A DNA stretch of 64,000 nt from Paraburkholderia caledonica NBRC 102488. GTDB taxonomy: Bacteria > Pseudomonadota > Gammaproteobacteria > Burkholderiales > Burkholderiaceae. The translations under genes and the position numbers were made by a program. Below are positions 27,429 to 36,050 of this stretch, piece after piece. The stretch is taken from positions 62,001 to 126,000 of the forward strand of contig NZ_BAYE01000001.1 of NCBI RefSeq assembly GCF_000685095.1, written 5' to 3'. The notes beneath the pieces were generated by a model, which did no database searches, was not told the origin of the DNA, and saw nothing but the letters and a program-made list of their open reading frames with translations. Numbering within the stretch: the stretch's first letter is position 1; every line of letters starts with the position of its first letter.

Positions 27429-28166
27429 CTAGAACGTGTACGCCACGTTCACGAAAACGCTCACGGGATCCAGCCTGAGCGTGGATTTCGACACGACCTG
27501 GGTTCCCGTGGCGGTCTGCCCGTGCAAGGTCAGGTTGGTCTTGACCGGCATGTAGTTGACGTTGCTTCCAACGGACCAGTGCTTTGTGATCGCGTAACTT
27601 GCACCCAGCTCGAATACCGGATTCCACGACGAACTAAGCGTCGCGTGCGCCGATCCGCCGGGTCCAAAGCTTCCTTCGACGAACGCTTTGTTAGTAGCCC
27701 GTACCTGTGTAAACCACGTATAGTTCACGCCGAGCCCTATGAATGGCCGGAACGCCGAGCCGGCCGAAAACAGGTGATAGCGAAGTTCGATCGCCGGCGG
27801 CATGGGCTTCGTCGTGCCAAGATTGCCGTACTTCGCTAGCGTCCCTTCCCCAATCAGATCGACCTTCACTGGAAAACCCAGAAGCGCGGCAACGCCGATG
27901 CTGTCCGTCACGTAGTATTCGGTTGTGATTCCCACCGTATCCGACGTCGATGCATGCGCCCCCGTGCCTGTGAGCGTCTGATTCACTGGCTGCCCGCCAA
28001 CGCTCTCGACCGTGAGCGGCGTTGCGTGACCCTGTGGCGCCACATGCAACCATCCGAGCGACAGCGTCATGCTGCCTGCGCTCTGCGCGTGGGCCGCATC
28101 AGTCAACGCGATCCCGCAGACGCACGCCACCGCTCCGGCAATGCCGGTTCTCCTCTGCTTCGTCAT
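27429..28166 (-). CDS. OmpW/AlkL-family outer-membrane protein
   Basis: A 245-residue small beta-barrel porin. The signal peptide MTKQRRTGIAGAVACVCGI... ends at AHA near residue 27. The OmpW pattern is clear: MTLSLGWLHVAP, PPAIELRYHLF, FRPFIGLGVNYTWF and a C-terminal aromatic VNVAYTF. The ATG at 28166 has an AGGAG site. This family moves small hydrophobic molecules through the outer membrane, and AlkL-like members accompany hydrocarbon catabolism. It lies 48 bases before the molybdenum enzyme gene, suggesting uptake of that enzyme's substrate. Confidence 0.88.
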   Translation of the reverse strand: MTKQRRTGIAGAVACVCGIALTDAAHAQSAGSMTLSLGWLHVAPQGHATPLTVESVGGQPVNQTLTGTGAHASTSDTVGITTEYYVTDSIGVAALLGFPVKVDLIGEGTLAKYGNLGTTKPMPPAIELRYHLFSAGSAFRPFIGLGVNYTWFTQVRATNKAFVEGSFGPGGSAHATLSSSWNPVFELGASYAITKHWSVGSNVNYMPVKTNLTLHGQTATGTQVVSKSTLRLDPVSVFVNVAYTF

Positions 28167-28243
28167 TGTTTTCTCCTGTCTCCATTTGCCGCAACTGTTA
28201 TGAATTGGGCTCGTCCATGCCATTAGTGAGGCATTTTTTTAGA

Positions 28244-28272
28244 TTTTTAATAGCCGTACTAAATTAATTGAA
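28244..28272 (-). promoter_or_regulatory. Candidate promoter of the OmpW-transhydroxylase operon
   Basis: On the minus strand TTCAAT (28272-28267), 17-base spacer, TAAAAA (28249-28244), in an unusually AT-rich stretch 78 bases before the OmpW start. It implies that OmpW and the molybdenum enzyme can be expressed separately from the acyl-CoA ligase upstream. Confidence 0.35.
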
Positions 28273-28358
28273 TCGTTACCCGTGCGATGAAGAGGCAATG
28301 CGCGCAAACGTCTTTGCGTGCGGCGACGCCCTATCGTCGCGTCCCTGCTATGGCGGCT

Positions 28359-30326
28359 TCACCGCTCCTGCTGCTGGCGCACACAAGAAAACGAAATGGC
28401 GAACGGAAAACGTGCGAGTGCCGAAGCGGCCAAAGCCTCCAGTGCGAGATCGGAAAGTTCGACGTGCAGCGCAAGACCCTTTGTCGCGTCTTCAACGACG
28501 CTAATGCTGGCGCCTTCGATGCCAGCCGCTGCAAGAGCGCAATCAACTGCGTCTACCGTCTCGCGCCGTTTGAGCGCGGGCTTGAAAATCTTGCCTACAG
28601 CCGTCAGCGGCATGGAATCGACAATGCGGATCGCCTTCGGCAGCGCGGCGCGCTCTTGAATCTCGCCACGCAGGAAATCGAACAATTCCGCCTCTGTTGC
28701 GCTCATGCCCCGCTTCGTTTCGACATAGGCGACGGGCAGCTCGCCCGCGTGCGTATCCGGGCGGCCCACTGCAGCGGCGAGTCGTACCGCCGGATGACGA
28801 TGCAACGGTTCCTCGATTGCCGCGGGATCGATGTTGTGTCCGCCCCGGATAATCAGCTCTTTTTTGCGGCCGGTGAGCCAGAAGTAACCATCGGCGTCAC
28901 AACGTCCGAGGTCGCCCGTGCTAAGCCAACGGCGGTCGTCGCCCGTATCCATCCAGATGCCGCTGTTCTGCTCTGCTCTCGCATAGCCGACGAATACATT
29001 CGGGCCGGAGATCAGCAACTGTCCGACTTCATTTGCAGCGCAGTCGCGGACGTAGCGGCCGGCCTCGTCGACCACCACTGCTTTCATCGCCTGACCGGGC
29101 AGACGCAGACCGATCGAGCCGGCCCGGCGTTCGCCGAGCGGCGGGTTGACGCTGCTGACGCAACTGCCTTCGGTGAGACCGTAACCTTCGAGAATTCTTA
29201 TTCCCGTGCGAGCCTGAAATGCACGGAGCAACTCAACCGGCATGGGTGCGGCGCCGCATAGTGCGTATTCGAGTGAACCGATGTCCCGGCCATCGACTGG
29301 AACCTCCATCAATGAACCATAGAGGGTTGGCACGCCGCTGAAAAAGTTGATCCGGTAATGCTCAACGATTTCCCAGAAACGCTTGACGACGCCCTCGCCC
29401 CGATAGCCCTGTGCCGTGCCAAGCACGACATGCGCGCCGCGCGAAAACGGCAGCAGACCCGTCACCATGACGGCGTTGACGTGAAAGAGCGGTAGTCCGC
29501 AGAAAATCGTCTTCCCGGGCCCGACGCTCTCTCCAAGGAACCGGCCGGCGCTCCACGCGTTGGCCACTTCGTTGCCGTGTCGGCGCATCGCGATCTTGGG
29601 CAGCCCGGTCGTGCCGCCCGTGCAGAAGTAGGAGGACACGTCGTCCGGGTTCATCCGCTGCGCGGTGCAAAGCGCCTCGCCCGACTCGCGCGCAACTGCC
29701 GTGGCGAAATCGTGGAACTCAATCTGCGAGGCCACGGCGCGACTCTCGCCGACAGGTTCGTGCTGCGGCGAGCATTCGCCGGCTCGACCCGTCTGGGCCG
29801 GAGCCGCCCGGTCGCTGCGCGCCTCGCCGGCGAGATCGACCAGTACGACATGCTTGAGCGAAGGCACCTTATTCAGAACCGGCTGCACCTTCTGCCAGAC
29901 GTCAGTGCCCGGGAACGGGGCCAGCGTGACAAGCACGGCAGCACCTGACGACTTCAGCAATTGACAGATCGCCTCGCCTTCAAGCATCGGATTGATCGCA
30001 CAGACGATCCCCACCGCCTCGCCGCCCCAGATCACACAATGCGTCTCGGGCAAATTGGGCAGCACGTAGGCGACAACCGTGCCGCGCTGTACGCCGAGGC
30101 GCGACAGCATGTTCGCCGTGCGCGTGATATCGCGCAGCAGTTCGCTGTACGTCCAGTGCTTCGCGTTCGCGTAATCGTCGGCAGTTGCGAAATACGAAAG
30201 CGCCGGTGCCGATGGATCGATCGCGGCGCCCCGGCAGATCATCTCGTAGGTGTTTGACGGCAGATCGGCCGGTTGTCCTTGCGCTTCGATAGCAAGAACG
30301 TCCTGTAGGTTCGCGACGCCTTTCAT
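28359..30326 (-). CDS. AMP-dependent acyl-CoA synthetase
   Basis: A 655-residue adenylate-forming ligase that activates a carboxylic acid as acyl-AMP and then acyl-CoA. Core motifs in order: CTGGTTGLPKIA (phosphate loop), LFHVNAVMV, EGYGLTEG, STGDLGRCD, RKKELIIRGGHNIDP, and the catalytic lysine region GKIFKP near residue 598. A long insert at about 175-200 is rich in Ala/Arg/Gly/Ser. The tail after 605 is weakly conserved. The start overlaps the stop of the hydrolase gene upstream (ATGA), so both are co-translated. The substrate is probably an aromatic or ring-cleavage acid, judging by the neighbours. Confidence 0.87.
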   Translation of the reverse strand: MKGVANLQDVLAIEAQGQPADLPSNTYEMICRGAAIDPSAPALSYFATADDYANAKHWTYSELLRDITRTANMLSRLGVQRGTVVAYVLPNLPETHCVIWGGEAVGIVCAINPMLEGEAICQLLKSSGAAVLVTLAPFPGTDVWQKVQPVLNKVPSLKHVVLVDLAGEARSDRAAPAQTGRAGECSPQHEPVGESRAVASQIEFHDFATAVARESGEALCTAQRMNPDDVSSYFCTGGTTGLPKIAMRRHGNEVANAWSAGRFLGESVGPGKTIFCGLPLFHVNAVMVTGLLPFSRGAHVVLGTAQGYRGEGVVKRFWEIVEHYRINFFSGVPTLYGSLMEVPVDGRDIGSLEYALCGAAPMPVELLRAFQARTGIRILEGYGLTEGSCVSSVNPPLGERRAGSIGLRLPGQAMKAVVVDEAGRYVRDCAANEVGQLLISGPNVFVGYARAEQNSGIWMDTGDDRRWLSTGDLGRCDADGYFWLTGRKKELIIRGGHNIDPAAIEEPLHRHPAVRLAAAVGRPDTHAGELPVAYVETKRGMSATEAELFDFLRGEIQERAALPKAIRIVDSMPLTAVGKIFKPALKRRETVDAVDCALAAAGIEGASISVVEDATKGLALHVELSDLALEALAASALARFPFAISFSCVRQQQER

Positions 30327-31279
30327 GCTGCCTCTGCGACGACCAGGTTACGCTGCACCCCAAGGTCGATCGAACCGTCGGGGCTGGTGATACGCGCTTC
30401 CACCACATCTCCCATGCTCAAATACTGCGGCCGCTCGGACTGCATCTTGAGGAACATGCGCCACTTTTCCGCTTCCGGAAGTTGCGCCGCGGCGCGCTGC
30501 TTCTCGGGCGATGGAACGATGAGCGCGCAGCCGGACGGTGTCCCGGTCGCGAGCAGGTCGCCTGCGTACAGGTCATGCACTCCGGAGAGTTCAGTTAAAG
30601 TCTCCGCCGGACCGTAGACGAGACCCGCGGTCGAATCGCTCTGGCGAACCGCGCCGTTGACAGTCAACGTCAGCTTGAGCTCCTTCAGCTTGGGAATGTC
30701 CTGCTGTTGAAGCAGACAGAGGTATGGACCGACCGGGCCGAACGTGCGGTAGCTCTTGCCCTTGTAGAACTGCATTTGCGGAATCTGGATATCGCGCGCC
30801 GAATAGTCGTTGACGATGACGATGCCCGCGACGAAGTCGTGGAGATTCTCGTCGGTAACCGTTTGGCGCGATGTGACGTTGCGCTTGAGAACAAGGCCGA
30901 GTTCGATCTCGTAGTCGAGAAACTGCACCTCCTTGGGCTTTACCAACCGGGAATCGGCGGCAACGATACAGCTAGACGCCTTCGTGAAGATCATGTTGAA
31001 TTTCTTCACATCAGGGTCCAAGCCGGACTCGATCATATGCTGGCGGTAATTGGCGCCCTGGCAGATGAACTGCTGATCGGCCGTGACGGGCGAGAGCCAT
31101 TGCACGTCGGATTCGGCGATTTTTTGACCGTCGAGGTACAGCAACTGCTCGACAGGATTGGCCTCGATGAACTCCGCGGTGGACTTGAACTCACCGGGGA
31201 TGGGCGTGATAGCGCCATCGGCCACGACGCCCCATTGTGCGCGGCCTTCATGCAGGTAATGCAGAACGTGAACTGGCAT
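30323..31279 (-). CDS. Fumarylacetoacetate hydrolase-family protein
   Basis: A 318-residue FAH-superfamily enzyme. The metal site is visible in LDYEIELGLVLKRN and VNDYSARDIQ, followed by KSYRTFGPVGPYLC and GDLLATGTPSGC. The family hydrolyses, hydrates or decarboxylates oxo-acids from aromatic ring cleavage, such as 2-hydroxydienoates, with Mg or Mn. The ATG at 31279 has a GGAG site and gives the usual N-terminal domain. It lies 35 bases downstream of an extradiol dioxygenase gene and overlaps the acyl-CoA ligase, fitting a meta-cleavage type pathway. Confidence 0.88.
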   Translation of the reverse strand: MPVHVLHYLHEGRAQWGVVADGAITPIPGEFKSTAEFIEANPVEQLLYLDGQKIAESDVQWLSPVTADQQFICQGANYRQHMIESGLDPDVKKFNMIFTKASSCIVAADSRLVKPKEVQFLDYEIELGLVLKRNVTSRQTVTDENLHDFVAGIVIVNDYSARDIQIPQMQFYKGKSYRTFGPVGPYLCLLQQQDIPKLKELKLTLTVNGAVRQSDSTAGLVYGPAETLTELSGVHDLYAGDLLATGTPSGCALIVPSPEKQRAAAQLPEAEKWRMFLKMQSERPQYLSMGDVVEARITSPDGSIDLGVQRNLVVAEAA

Positions 31280-31314
31280 AGGTCGATCTCCGGATTCCAA
31301 GAAAAGGTGTGGTG

Positions 31315-32385
31315 TCACGCGAAAATTCTGGCCAGCGTCCTCAGCTTGCTCAGCGTGAGATCTGGGCAGCGCCGCAAATTCGAAATCAATGCGGCTATGC
31401 TCGCGGGGGTGAATCGGGGCCTCGTGAAACTGCGTGGCATCGTGGGACCCCACTGAGCCATCGCCTCGCGGCTCACGGTATGAACGCCCGTTGGCGCGGC
31501 GGACGTGAATAGATCGCCATCGCAGTAGTGCTCATGCTTGTCGCCCCACGGGTCCTGCCAATAGTCGAATATCTGGCTGCCGAGAATATGCCGGCCGATG
31601 CCCCACGCGTGCGTCCAGCCTTTGTCGCGCAGAACGCGCTGGCCCATACCGACCGCGTCGGCGTCCACGACTTCGTAGGCACTATGGCTGTAGGTCGCCA
31701 CGAAGCCCTGTGCGAGCGCGAGCGTGTGATGGTCGGCCGGCTCGTCACCGAGATCCAGCCGCAAGAATGCAACTGCCGGCGAACCGTCGGGAAGCACCTG
31801 TACGTCGCTCGGAATGAAGCCGAAGTGGCGCGTGTACCACGCACAGGTCGCCTGATAGTCGGCGAGTTCGAGCACGACATGGCCGAGCCGGATGACCTCC
31901 GGCGGCCGTTCGGGTGGCCGCTGCGTATCGTTGATGCGGACTGCCGCATCGACGGAATTGAAAGACAGCGGCTGCCGATGGGGCAAGGCCTCCGCCGGCG
32001 ACTGGCCCCATATCGCATCGACTTGGAAGCCCGACGGATCGGTTAGCTGAACGACGTAGCCGCCGCCCAGGAGCGCACACGCTTGCACCTGGGACGCGCC
32101 CGGCAGGTTGGCCAGTGCATCGAGTTCGGCCAGGCTGCCGACCTGCAGACCGAACCCGGCAAAGCGAGCTTTCTGCGCCTTGCGCACGGCATAGCAGAAA
32201 TGCGAAGCGCCGGTACCGCGAAGAAGCAGGAGCGCTTCGTCCCGCGATACGGTCAGGAGCCCGAAGTCGTTGAGAAATCGTTCTGCCTGCTCCAGATCAG
32301 GCCGCTCGAACATCAGATAACTCAATGCCGTTGCTTTTGCGGTCGGGTTGGCGTGACGAGCAGGCTGTGCGGTAGTGATTTTCAT
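31315..32385 (-). CDS. Type I extradiol (catechol 2,3-) dioxygenase
   Basis: A 356-residue two-domain VOC protein. The Fe(II) ligands are His169 (RLGHVVLEL), His234 (TYSHSAYEV) and Glu285 (DKHEHYCDGD); their spacing (65 and 51) almost equals that of BphC (His146, His210, Glu260). The second domain is therefore the catalytic one. The enzyme should cleave a catechol-type ring beside the hydroxyls using O2. About 55 residues after the last ligand form a basic tail. First gene of the run dioxygenase-hydrolase-ligase; the TetR gene at 32824 is divergent. Exact substrate unknown. Confidence 0.88.
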   Translation of the reverse strand: MKITTAQPARHANPTAKATALSYLMFERPDLEQAERFLNDFGLLTVSRDEALLLLRGTGASHFCYAVRKAQKARFAGFGLQVGSLAELDALANLPGASQVQACALLGGGYVVQLTDPSGFQVDAIWGQSPAEALPHRQPLSFNSVDAAVRINDTQRPPERPPEVIRLGHVVLELADYQATCAWYTRHFGFIPSDVQVLPDGSPAVAFLRLDLGDEPADHHTLALAQGFVATYSHSAYEVVDADAVGMGQRVLRDKGWTHAWGIGRHILGSQIFDYWQDPWGDKHEHYCDGDLFTSAAPTGVHTVSREAMAQWGPTMPRSFTRPRFTPASIAALISNLRRCPDLTLSKLRTLARIFA

Positions 32386-32823
32386 GGCGGGATGTGATCA
32401 GGCGATCGTAGTGACCGATGCGGCTTCGAAAGCCGGCGAACCGGCAGCGGGCGCAGACGGCGGAAGATGTCGTTGCCCACCGAGCTTGCCGACGGTACCG
32501 TGAACCAGAGGGATGCCTGGACAGCAGCGAGATAGGCCTGTCACGCGACGGCTCACAGGTCGCCGGGCAATCGCTGTCTCCGCTGGCGGGCATTTCTCCG
32601 CCACGGCATGAATGACGCATGACGACGCCGCCATGCGCGGAAGAATGAGGTAGTGCCGGCCGGTCGGCGCGACACCCTTTCGGGTTGCTGTCTCCACAGT
32701 CACTCCATCTGTTTTCATTAGACCGGCCGTTGCGCCGTTGATGACATTAAACTCATCGCTGATGGTTTTGTCAACGTAGACGTTCGAATCTATACTGTGG
32801 ACATAACCAGATCAGGATTGAAC
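32386..32823. other. Divergent control region between dioxygenase and TetR genes
   Basis: No convincing gene in these 438 bases. The right end (32743-32796) holds a sigma-70 promoter for the TetR gene embedded in a block shared with the other TetR paralogue. No clear promoter for the dioxygenase operon was found on the minus strand. Confidence 0.6.
32743..32796 (+). promoter_or_regulatory. Promoter/operator block of TetR paralogue 1
   Basis: TTGTCA (32768-32773), 17-base spacer, TATACT (32791-32796). The spacer has AACGT-AG-ACGTT, a perfect short palindrome. Over 54 bases it matches the block at 43802-43855 at 40 positions, counted by eye, although the surrounding DNA differs; a shared TetR operator is the simplest reading. 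Confidence 0.65.
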
Positions 32824-33579
32824 ATGACGAACACGACAAATCGCCGGACAGCCCCGCGTCCGGCGCGTAAGGCGCCCGTCTCGCCGGCTCCCGCCGTCGA
32901 AGAACGCGAGCCGCGCGGCGCGCGCCGCAAACGTGAGACACGCGCGCGGCTGCTGGACGCGGCGCTCAGATTGATGGCCGAAAAAGGCATGGAGGGCGTG
33001 GCGATCAATGAGATCACCGAGGCCGCAGACGTCGGCTTCGGCTCGTTTTACAATCACTTCGAGTCGAAAGAGGCGATCTACGCGACGCTGATCGACAACG
33101 TGTTCGAGGAATTCGCGGACATGCTCGACCGTCTGGCGGGCGGCATTTCCGATCCGGCCGAAGTGGTCTCTGTCTCGGTGCGCCATACGGTGCTGCGCGC
33201 ACGGCGCGACCCGGTTTGGGGACGTTTCCTGATTCGCGAAGGGTTCTCTGCTCGCGTCGTCAGCCGCGGGCTGGGCCAGCGACTGCTGCGCGACATTGGA
33301 AACGGCATCGCTGCGAAGCGTTTCATCGTCGCAGATCCGTTTGTCGCGTTTCTGGCAGTGGGAGGCACGGTCCTCTCAGTTATTGCGGCCGATCTTAACT
33401 TTGCCGCACCAGGCGCAACCGCACCGGCGGTGCTCGCAGAGCTCGGCTTCAGCGGCGAGCATTTTCCCGAGCGCACGGCGGCCGTGCTGCTGCAAACGCT
33501 GGGTCTGAAGCGCGCGGAGGCGGAAAAGATCGCGGCGCGTCCGCTGCCCGTCGTGGACGAGGCCGCCGAGGAGCAGTGA
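32824..33579 (+). CDS. TetR-family regulator, paralogue 1
   Basis: A 251-residue TetR protein. After a basic, Pro-rich N-terminal extension of about 38 residues comes the helix-turn-helix (ARLLDAALRLMAEKGMEGVAI, then DVGFGSFYNHFESKEAIYATL). It is collinear with the regulator at 43885 through to the shared C-terminal GLKRAEAEKIAARPLP; the most divergent part is the ligand-domain stretch at about 180-215. The ATG at 32824 lies downstream of the promoter boxes. It is divergent from the dioxygenase operon and probably represses it and itself. Confidence 0.88.
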   Translation: MTNTTNRRTAPRPARKAPVSPAPAVEEREPRGARRKRETRARLLDAALRLMAEKGMEGVAINEITEAADVGFGSFYNHFESKEAIYATLIDNVFEEFADMLDRLAGGISDPAEVVSVSVRHTVLRARRDPVWGRFLIREGFSARVVSRGLGQRLLRDIGNGIAAKRFIVADPFVAFLAVGGTVLSVIAADLNFAAPGATAPAVLAELGFSGEHFPERTAAVLLQTLGLKRAEAEKIAARPLPVVDEAAEEQ

Positions 33580-33600
33580 GACAGATGACTAACGCGAGCG

Positions 33601-33630
33601 GTCCGGGTGCGTTTGCCATCGCACCCGGAC
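33601..33630. terminator. Perfect hairpin between convergent genes
   Basis: GTCCGGGTGCG (33601-33611) pairs perfectly with CGCACCCGGAC (33620-33630) across an eight-base loop, between the TetR stop and the pqiC stop. It has no T-run, so it may act as a transcription block or RNA-stabilising stem. Confidence 0.5.
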
Positions 33631-33705
33631 TGTCAGCCGGAATGTCACCCCCGGTGCCGCTCGCACCACGCTCATAGGGCGTGATACGCGGCTCGCGGAG
33701 CTGCT

Positions 33706-34443
33706 TTAATCCTCGCCGCGCGGGACCGATCGGTCGGCGATAGTTGCAGCGCTATCGGACAAGCGGGGACATGCCAGCGCCGCCTTCCCCGTTTTGACAG
33801 ATGTCGCCGCAGGTCGAAGGCCAGCCTCCGTCGATGTGCTGGAGAACGCGCGCACGGCCTGCGCGATCTGTGTAGCGATCGTCCGTATCGCGCGCCGATG
33901 TCCGTTCACCATGGCCTGATAGCCGTCTTGCACCGGCTCGCTCACCACGCTGCGACAGGTCAATGTCTGGCTACCGGCGAGCCTGTGAACGTTCCATATG
34001 ACGTCGATCAGTACACGCGATCCAGGCCATGATTCGAAGCGCTGAACGTCTGCAGCGATCTGATAGGTCGGAATATCCGCGTCGTGCGCGACGCTCTCCC
34101 CACTCGGCGCGCCGCCGGCCTGCTGATTCACGCCGGCTAGAAGCGCGTAGCGGATCTCGTCGGGAAGCGGGGACGCCCACCGGTCGTCCTCCAGCACCTT
34201 CACCTGGGCCGCGTCGATCTGCACAACGAGCTGACTTCTGGCGACGGCGGGCGGTACCTTGACCGGGCGCATATCTATCGCGAAGGCGGGACTCGACGTG
34301 CTGTTCACAATCGTCGGCTGCGCGTCGGCGCCCAGCGTATAGAAGTGCGTAGGCGGCGACGCGCATCCAGCTAAAGCGGCGAGTCCAACGGCGGCAGCGA
34401 TACGCGCCGCGGTGCTCAACGGGTAGAGGTATTTCAGTGTCAT
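33706..34443 (-). CDS. pqiC: PqiC-like outer-membrane lipoprotein
   Basis: A 245-residue lipoprotein with a signal peptide ending in LAGC (Cys27) and the ABC-type transport auxiliary (DUF330) domain (HFYTLGADAQP, QLVVQIDAAQVKVLEDDRWASPLPDEIRYAL). In E. coli, PqiC is an outer-membrane lipoprotein that binds the tip of the PqiB tube. The C-terminal 35 residues after RAFSSTS look unconserved. The start overlaps the pqiB stop (ATGA). Last gene of pqiABC. Confidence 0.87.
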   Translation of the reverse strand: MTLKYLYPLSTAARIAAAVGLAALAGCASPPTHFYTLGADAQPTIVNSTSSPAFAIDMRPVKVPPAVARSQLVVQIDAAQVKVLEDDRWASPLPDEIRYALLAGVNQQAGGAPSGESVAHDADIPTYQIAADVQRFESWPGSRVLIDVIWNVHRLAGSQTLTCRSVVSEPVQDGYQAMVNGHRRAIRTIATQIAQAVRAFSSTSTEAGLRPAATSVKTGKAALACPRLSDSAATIADRSVPRGED

Positions 34444-36035
34444 GGCTTGTCTCCTTTCTTGCCGACCAGCAGCGCCTGCGGATGCCGCTCAAGGTAATCC
34501 GCGAGCGCGTTGAGCGATTGCAGCGTACGCGTGAGTTCCTGCATCGCGTCCTGAATGTCCGACTGCATCGGCGCGGTCTGCCGGAGCGTCGATTCAGCGG
34601 TACTGAAAGTTTTTTGCGCGGCCGCGAGCGTGTCGCGGGCTTGCGGGACGATCTCCGTGTCCACATGCCCGAACAGCCTGTTGGCGTTCGCGAGCGCGCC
34701 GTTCAGATTGGCGCCGATCTGGTCGAACGGCACCTGGTTCAGTTTTCTTGCAATGTCCGCGATTTGCACCTGTAGTTCGTCGAGCGTATTGGGCACGGTG
34801 GGCAATTCAATTGGGTTGCGGTGCACATCGACGCTCGCGCGCGGCGCTTTCGGGAACATGTCGAGCGCGACATAAAGCTGTCCGGTCAGAAGGTTTCCGG
34901 TTCTCAGCTGTCCGCGTAGCCCTTCCATCACGAGATGCTGCAACAACTCGTGGCCGCCAGGCGTGTCCGGCGCGGGCAGGGCCTCGCTGGAGCGGCGGCT
35001 GAGCCGGTCAGGATAGAGCGCCATGGACACCTTCATACTGAAGCTCTTCTTGCCTTCGTTGTACTCGATGCCGATGTCCGTCACCTGCCCGAGCGCTATG
35101 CCGCGAAGATCGACTGGCGCGCCGACGGACAACCCGCGCAGAGACTGATTGAATCGCATCACGACATTCAGCGGCGGGCCGTCGGCCTCGCGCATCGCGT
35201 CCGATTCGTCCGCGGCCAGCCGGAACACCGCCTTGTCGGCTGCCGGTTGTCCGGCCTCCTGTCCCGGCGCAGACTGGAACGCGAGCCCTCCCACGACGAC
35301 CGTCGCGAGCGATTGCGTGTTCAGCTTGAGCCCGTTCGAATCGAGCCGTAGATCGACCCCGCTTGCATGCCACCAACGCGTATTGGTTGCCACATACCGG
35401 TCGAACGGCGCATTGACGAATACGTTGACCACCACGCCCGCTCCGCTCGGATCGAGCGAGAAGCCAACCACCTGACCGACCTGGATACGGTGGTAAAAAA
35501 CCGGCGCGCCGATATCCACCGAGCCCAGCGACTGGCCGCGCAGCGTGTACTGATGGCCAAGCTGCCCCGTCGTGACAATGGGCGGATTCTCGAGGCCGGG
35601 AAAAGCGGTTTGCTTCTGGGCGGAGCGGCCGATATCCACGCCGATATACGCACCCGAAAGCAACGTGCCCAACCCGGAGATGCCGCTTGCGCCGACGCGC
35701 GGGCGCACGACCCAGAAGCGCGTGCCCTCGGTCGCGAATTTCTCCGCGTCCTTGCTCAACTGGATGTTCACGATGACGCGCTGCAGATCCTTCGACAGCG
35801 TGATCGTTTGTACCGAGCCGATCTCGACGTCCTTGTACTTGACCTTTGTTTTGCCCGCTTCCATGCCGTCGGCGCTACTGAAGGTCACGCTCACCACGGG
35901 CCCCTTGTCCACGATGGATCGCGCCACCAGCGCAACGCCGATCAACGCTGAAATAAGCGGCACTAGCCAGATGAGCGACGGCAGCCAACGTTTGCGCGGC
36001 TTGAGTTCAGGGCTTGTCAGGTTGGAAAGATGCAT
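34440..36035 (-). CDS. pqiB: PqiB-like MCE (MlaD) family protein
   Basis: A 531-residue protein with one N-terminal membrane helix (LIWLVPLISALIGVALVARS) and several MCE domains, marked by KTKVKYKDVEIGSV, GAPVFYHRIQVGQVVGF and GAPVDLRGIALGQVTDIG. The C-terminal part is helical and coiled-coil-like. In E. coli the homologue builds a hexameric tube across the periplasm for lipid movement between membranes. The gene follows pqiA by 15 bases and overlaps pqiC. Confidence 0.92.
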   Translation of the reverse strand: MHLSNLTSPELKPRKRWLPSLIWLVPLISALIGVALVARSIVDKGPVVSVTFSSADGMEAGKTKVKYKDVEIGSVQTITLSKDLQRVIVNIQLSKDAEKFATEGTRFWVVRPRVGASGISGLGTLLSGAYIGVDIGRSAQKQTAFPGLENPPIVTTGQLGHQYTLRGQSLGSVDIGAPVFYHRIQVGQVVGFSLDPSGAGVVVNVFVNAPFDRYVATNTRWWHASGVDLRLDSNGLKLNTQSLATVVVGGLAFQSAPGQEAGQPAADKAVFRLAADESDAMREADGPPLNVVMRFNQSLRGLSVGAPVDLRGIALGQVTDIGIEYNEGKKSFSMKVSMALYPDRLSRRSSEALPAPDTPGGHELLQHLVMEGLRGQLRTGNLLTGQLYVALDMFPKAPRASVDVHRNPIELPTVPNTLDELQVQIADIARKLNQVPFDQIGANLNGALANANRLFGHVDTEIVPQARDTLAAAQKTFSTAESTLRQTAPMQSDIQDAMQELTRTLQSLNALADYLERHPQALLVGKKGDKP

Positions 36036-36050
36036 CGTTTGAGAACTCTT

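Noticed and set aside
28287..29261. Plus-strand frame of about 320 codons opposite the acyl-CoA ligase
   Set aside because: Antisense shadow; all AMP-ligase motifs are on the other strand.
32398..32718. 106-codon minus-strand frame upstream of the dioxygenase
   Set aside because: Composition is not gene-like, no ribosome site, and it lies in a divergent control region.
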